Positions 58,844 to 64,000 of a stretch of 64,000 bases of DNA are shown one piece after another. A program made the translations under genes and the position numbers. The stretch lies in contig JACCGJ010010175.1 in assembly GCA_013407085.1 (NCBI GenBank), positions 1 through 64,000 of the forward strand, read 5' to 3'. The notes under the pieces were generated by a model that was given only the letters and a program-made list of their open reading frames with translations, was not told the origin of the DNA and made no database searches. The stretch's first letter is position 1. Each line of letters starts with the position of its first letter. The stretch comes from Atriophallophorus winterbourni (Eukaryota > Platyhelminthes > Trematoda > Plagiorchiida > Microphallidae).

Positions 58844-59317
58844 ATGGAGAGGAGATTGTTGTCGTTGTTCACCTTCGCAAATAAACGGTACCTATGGATA
58901 TATCGCAAGTGCATGCTAGTCTCGTGCTCCACCGCGTTTTACATGGCTAGGTGGTTCGAATCAAGAGTATCAATCTTTCGTGGAACGTTCACGTCCATAA
59001 GCTCGAGTAATTTATTTGGATTAACTTTCTCAACAACTGAGTTGTCGAGTGTGAAGTTAAAGCCGGCGTATAAGAGCGTGGAGTGTAATTACACCAAGGA
59101 ACGAGCACAAGTTTTAAGTGACGTTCATTCAAAGATAACAAACAGTTTCATCCATAATCAGATCGACGTCTTTAAGTGGACTGAGCTGGCGCAAACAGCA
59201 CTGAACTACTCAGCAATAGAAGAGACTATGTGTAGCTCAGGACGAGGATGTTGTGAACTACACACAAAAATTATCGTTCCAGATTTTCCGGTATTCAAAG
59301 ATTTGGATGCGTACTGA
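58844..59317 (+). CDS. Unrecognised 157-codon ORF
   Basis: ATG at 58844, stop at 59315-59317. One of the longer frames outside known genes and transposons. N-terminal third is hydrophobic and aromatic (YRKCMLVSCSTAFYMARWF) and may be a signal anchor. The middle has a charged helix-like segment (NYTKERAQVLSDVHSKITNS) and the C-terminus a Cys cluster (CSSGRGCCELH). No RT, nuclease or zinc-finger motif of the local elements matches. It may be a small secreted or membrane protein, a last exon, or chance. Confidence 0.35.
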   Translation: MERRLLSLFTFANKRYLWIYRKCMLVSCSTAFYMARWFESRVSIFRGTFTSISSSNLFGLTFSTTELSSVKLKPAYKSVECNYTKERAQVLSDVHSKITNSFIHNQIDVFKWTELAQTALNYSAIEETMCSSGRGCCELHTKIIVPDFPVFKDLDAY

Positions 59318-59527
59318 GCTAACACATTGGGATAAGTGTGCATTTCGGGGTATTTTTCAATCGATGAATAGCCTTTATCGAATTTAAGAATAAATAAGAA
59401 AGTTAAAAAGATATGAGCGACGAGTGCGCTCATTGCAGAACATTCGTAACTTTATGTTTGTGACAACTCATCTATATCAAACCCATCGAAATATTCACAA
59501 TATTGATCACGACGGTCCATAATGGAA

Positions 59528-59572
59528 GCACTGGACTCGAGTTTCACTCTTATTTGAGCTCATCAGCAGTGC
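59528..59572 (-). ncRNA. Hammerhead ribozyme, very well formed
   Basis: Minus strand: GCACTG, CTGATGA, GCTC-AAATAA-GAGT, GAA, ACTCGAGT, C, CAGTGC. Stem I is a perfect 6-bp helix (GCACTG/CAGTGC). Stem II has 4 bp (one G-U). Stem III is the palindrome ACTCGAGT with A-U closing pair. Cleavage would follow the classic GTC. All conserved core bases are present. Overall plan (CTGATGA, AAATA loop, GAAA) resembles the schistosome Sm-alpha hammerhead. Confidence 0.85.
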
Positions 59573-59589
59573 ATATCCTCCTTCCACCC

Positions 59590-60469
59590 TAGAAATACGA
59601 TATTTCTCGGATTATTTTCTTCTCGAGATTTCTTCGACGACTTTCGCTCCCACCATGGCAGATCTGCATGGATACGACATGTAGACTCTGGAACACCTCT
59701 GAGAAGGTGAGCATTTAATAGTACGTTTTTCACGTCCTCCACAGATGCAGCGTTATTCGTAAGAGGCGAGGATCATCTCTGCGAGGACAATTCAGGTGGC
59801 GGTTCAGCCGAACTATTGATGAGCGAGTAACTGCGGCCAGTCTCATCTGACTACAGAGTTTATACCATTCAACTAAGTCATGTTTTCGCTTAGCTTCGAA
59901 CAGCGTATCCTTTGACTCAGTCTTTTTAGAACTGGTTTTGCTGAGTCCCTTCTCGTTTCCGTTAAGTTGAGGAGTCACTTATCAGTTTTAGTCACCATCT
60001 ACGCGGTTATCTCGGCAAATGTTGGCCTGTTCGAGTACGATGGATTTTCTATCGGCTCTTTGACAGTAACCTCTCAGTCGGGTAACGATGGTGCCCTTAT
60101 GACGTTTTATAACAGTTCATTCAGTTTTTGAAGACTGTATTCCGGTCCAGTTAGATGCGTCTCAATTTCATACTCAGGGGTTTTCGCCTCTGAGGATGTC
60201 ACTGTTAGTTTGGCTTTACAAACCTGGCAAACGTAACAAACACTAAGCCAGTTACCTCCATTAATAATCGATACCAAATTCGAGGTCAGCGATTTGTCGC
60301 ATTTTGCATGCACATTCAACAAACAAGCGTAACACGTGACAGACATCGCCTTAGGACTTACGGACTTTTGGCAAACCGTACACATGCAGTCCGGTGCGCT
60401 TTGATTTAAATTCGGGGTCATCCGGTCAGGGTTGTGTGCAGCACTATTCAGTGGTATGTGCACAAACAA
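59590..60469 (-). pseudogene. CR1-like ORF1 with PHD-like zinc finger
   Basis: 60469-60107 reads CMCTVCQKSVSPKAMSVTCY, then ACLLNVHAKC and a downstream CYVCQVCKAK: a Cys4-His-Cys3-like PHD/treble-clef arrangement known from ORF1 of some CR1 elements. It ends SLQKLNELL. 59978-59730 continues with MTPQLNGNEKGLSKTSSKK and EAKRKHDLVEWYKLCSQMR. ORF1 proteins bind RNA or act as chaperones. Frame breaks separate the parts. The element is cut at about 59585, directly next to the hammerhead at 59528-59572. Confidence 0.65.
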
Positions 60470-63400
60470 TGGTTCTGTCGAGCGATCGATTATGAATATC
60501 GTTACTTATTAATATTTATCGCTACATAAATTTATTCCGTGTTTAATAATTGTTACAAATATATGTTTTTTTATGTATTTAGCTGTTTTAAATCAACAGC
60601 CGGTTTGTTATATACGTTGTGATACAGAGGTAATACACCTGTTTGAGCGTGACCGAGATTGCCTATATGAAGCAGTTTTTTGGTGTGGGCAGAATATCTG
60701 GTAAAGACTAGTGCTTTGTAGTCTAATCCGTTGCTCACAATCAATATTTTATAGTATAAAAGGACATGAGTTTTACTAAAGCAAGTGTTATATAGCTTCA
60801 GGAGCAGTGTGTAGTGACATCTGGAGACTTGTTGCGAGCACAAATGCAGTCACGCGAACGTACGAATGAAACCAACCAACACAAGCTTAATATATCGATT
60901 GGGATTCGCAAAACGTATGGGCTGAGGTACGCGTTGGATGAAAACATGTTAATACGTGGTGTCGATTCGTCTGCTGATTGAAGAGGCGAAATGTCTTATT
61001 CACGTGTACTCACGTTGTTTGCGATCTAATATACTAACATCCAACGACTTTTCATCTATTCAGCGCTACTTCTCGCCTTTCTGAAAGGTATGGTACTTGA
61101 AGGATCACATCCGCGTACCGAGGACAATCACAAGAAAATGTATTGAAACAGTGGATAACTGTAGTAAGTAGTAGAAGCATGTAGTATGTAATCGAAAGAT
61201 GTATACAAGCGTGTACTGTATACATAATCTGTATGAACGAAGACACAGCGTAATCCAGGCACAGTCGGTGAAAGATAATGCAAGAACCATGGGCCACTCA
61301 AAGAACTATAATTCTTAAGTAGTGCAATGACTTATCCGGTATTCCAAATCCCGCCATTGAATGCACCGAACTACCTTCTGGCACACTTGTTTTCCCGAAC
61401 TCGTACGTATCACAAGATTCCTTTCCAGAAAACGGGTAGGTATTCATGTATAGCAGTTACGAAAGCACAATCTCTGGCAATGGTTACCACCATTACTCAC
61501 ACCATCTAATGTTGTGTTCAAGGGCTATGAACTGTATTATTGTATGGGGTAATTATTTCAGGTCAATCAAGGTCAAATCACGACTCTGTCCCTGGCATTA
61601 CCAACTCCGGTTCTCACAAAATAAGAGTACGCCAATTTATTTAGCATTTATTACGCATAAGACAAAGAACAAAACACAGCCCCATATTTTAAAGGCGAAG
61701 CTTGTAAGTACATAATGAGTCCTCGGAATGTCTGTCCCGGTTTTCACTTCAACATGATATCGCGGGCGGTTTTGTGCCGTGTGGTTCCCTTCGAGCTCAC
61801 TTCAGCTTCGGCTGCTTCGACCAACATCATGATATCCATTGTGAATAATCTTCTTCATCTGTTTTTGTTTTCTTAATGGTTGTCCTTGTTATCGTGTGAT
61901 TTTTCTGAAACCAGAAATATTACAGGCTCGCGATTCCTGTAGTTGATAGGTTTGGTGCTTCATGGCTTCGCGTTGTGGCTGCGTATCATCCGATAGCGCT
62001 TAGTTGGAATTCTATGATCGTACACTTCATGCCTTCAACAGTATTACAAATTATACGAAATTTTCCAAAGTAATTTTTGACTGGAATAAGCGATACATGA
62101 GCATCCATGAGCAGATACAAAGAGGATACAAGATAAATTTTTGAGTCGGTTTTACTTAGCGGGTTAGCAAAGGATGAATCTGAATTGACCAATATGGCTG
62201 TTTCCAATATGTCGTGTTTCGTACAAACACACGAAACACAACTTTCTCAAACTTCTTGTATCATTAGATACCCCACACAGACAAGGCATAAATTCGAAAA
62301 TGAAAACACGTTGATCACTGGAAGATAAGTGTTGTGTCTGTCAATAAACCGAGGTCATCATCCGCCAATACTGATTTTTCCCACCTAAGTTTATACGACA
62401 TTTGTGACTTAGCATTACATAGCATAACTTGTGATTGCTTGAATAATATAAACGGTTGTCTGGCAGGTGACTCCACAGCTGTAGTTTTGATATGATACTG
62501 TTCTTTAGTCGTTGAGCATTATATGAACTCATGAGTGGCACTCAAAATAAGAAACAAAATAAATAGCTTACACCCACTGCATAGCATTTTGTCCAACCAA
62601 TACACCTGGTAATTAATTTTGTGCCATAAAAGCGCGAACCTCGTCACTTCAGAACACAGTGGTGACTTAAAAAAATGTTCTACAAAAAAACAAAGTTTTC
62701 TCAATCACATTTCATAGCACATTGTGGAGCGTTGCTAGCTGGTTTTCTCACAATAAAATTTATTGCCAACGTTGAATTTTGCATTAATTAGAGTTTCAAA
62801 TCACAACCGAGTACTTTTTAAAATAAACAAAATTATACATGCGTGTTATATCGATTTAAAGGTTTTCGATAGCGAATTTTTATAAAGATTATTGCTTTTG
62901 GTCCGATTAACAATCTCTCTTAGGGTGTTTACAGTTAGTCTTTTTTAACAGCCTCCGCAAATATGGTCACGTGGTGAACGCAAAACTGCGCCACCGAAGA
63001 CGCATACCGACTACCGTTGTTTACGTCGTTCAGACGTCACGTGTGGCATGCAGCGATAGGATCGATAATTGTTAACGAATACTTATTATAAATTAGCCTA
63101 CTTACATGTTGTAAGTAGAACGATCAAACGATTTAGTGTAAAACAGGGTTGATTGTGCCCACTCGAATCATCAATGATTTCAAAGCTCAAGCTTTATCGT
63201 TTCTACATAGTTTCAAGAAATCTGAATCATGATTTTAATCTACATTCTAGATGAATGAGGAAAAATAAGATAAAGAATATATTATGAAAAGTGTTTTTAC
63301 TGTCACGTATCGTATTTTGTGGGTAGTGTATTTTTGTTAAATTCCAATTGGATCAGACAATGCGAAGAATAGATTATTGTTCACATTATTTAGTATGGTA

Positions 63401-64000
63401 AAAACACTACTGCTGTATTTTCCTTTTGCATGAATACCAATATAACTAGTCTCACTTATGCAGTTTACAGATATGTTTGAAATGTAGCAGACGAATCGGT
63501 AACTCTAAGATATCGCCTGCAAAATATTCTTGCGTTGCTTTGCATAACACAGCTCCAAGTGCGTTGGCATCCTTCGTTCGATCTCGGCCACAGACAACTG
63601 ACCTGTGAGGCACCTGGTAAATTCATTGTTCACAAAGCTATGCATGACTATACAATCCGTATTGGAAGTAACGTTCAGTCTAAGTGTTCCAGTATTTTAA
63701 ACAGCTGTTGTTTGGTAATTTAGTTAGAAGCTTTCGATAAATTATTATGAAAATGTGAAGCGGCCAAAACGCCCCCCATATTGTTTCTTAAACAAGCTGA
63801 AGATGCGTATCGGATACATGTTTGATCTGCTAGTATGGAAATCACATTGCAGTTTGTAGTCAAATGGATCAGCTAACACTAGCAGCTTTAAAAAAAAATT
63901 ACTAGCCGCATTCCGCAGAGTTATTATGTCGTTTCATCTATCACACTAGTATTTTGTCCCATATATCTTCTGTGACAAAATTATTATACTAGAATTGAAT
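60470..64000. other. AT-rich region without supported genes
   Basis: No recognised protein domain, Rep-A copy or RT fragment. The frame at 61327-61440 (MTYPVFQIPPLN, NYLLAHLF) ends near a possible donor (ACGG, GTAGGT) and could be a short first exon, but the evidence is thin. The remaining frames (60-90 codons) look like chance. Confidence 0.35.

Overview
The window looks like part of a large, repeat-rich flatworm genome, most likely a digenean trematode (fluke). Reasons: one conserved animal gene spread over 15 kb with big repeat-filled introns; a mixture of RTE-like and CR1-like non-LTR retrotransposons and Penelope-like elements (PLEs) with a GIY-YIG endonuclease; short hammerhead-ribozyme repeats of the kind known from schistosomes; and no bacterial gene organisation. 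I cannot name the species from the sequence alone.

Layout. 1-10.2 kb: an RTE-like reverse transcriptase (RT) tail, a decayed PLE with a terminal hammerhead motif, a second RT tail, two exons of an unrecognised minus-strand gene (6189-6906), and a long decayed RTE-like element (6.9-10.2 kb). 10.2-14.7 kb: mostly non-coding, with short repeats and a cluster of hammerhead-bearing repeat units (13.2-14.1 kb). 14.7-30.0 kb: one complete minus-strand gene, the USP7 (HAUSP) deubiquitinase. I reconstruct nine exons with consensus splice sites and an unbroken frame of about 1377 codons; its introns hold many copies of a dispersed repeat called Rep-A here. 30.4-35.8 kb: two adjacent minus-strand RTE-like elements. 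35.96-40.58 kb and 47.95-52.60 kb: a nearly identical 4.6-kb direct duplication, each copy with an RTE-like RT (intact in the first, broken in the second) plus CR1 debris. 40.9-45.1 kb: CR1-like fragments. 45.5-46.8 kb: an intact single-exon AGC-type protein kinase on the plus strand. 53-58 kb: a tRNA-derived SINE and plus-strand CR1 fragments. 58-60.5 kb: an unrecognised ORF, a candidate exon, a very well formed hammerhead ribozyme and a CR1 ORF1 with a PHD-like zinc finger. 60.5-64 kb: AT-rich with nothing I can support.

The two confidently functional host genes are USP7 and the AGC-like kinase; almost everything else is mobile DNA in various states of decay. The most interesting signal is the set of hammerhead-ribozyme motifs (about 1.9, 13.4, 13.6, 14.05, 23.9, 56.5 and 59.5 kb). 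They have palindromic or very short stem III, suggesting small self-cleaving retroelements related in principle to schistosome Sm-alpha repeats, plus a PLE-type hammerhead. Second are the 4.6-kb duplication and the 5'-truncated, 3'-conserved Rep-A family. Boundaries of repeats are estimated by eye and are approximate.
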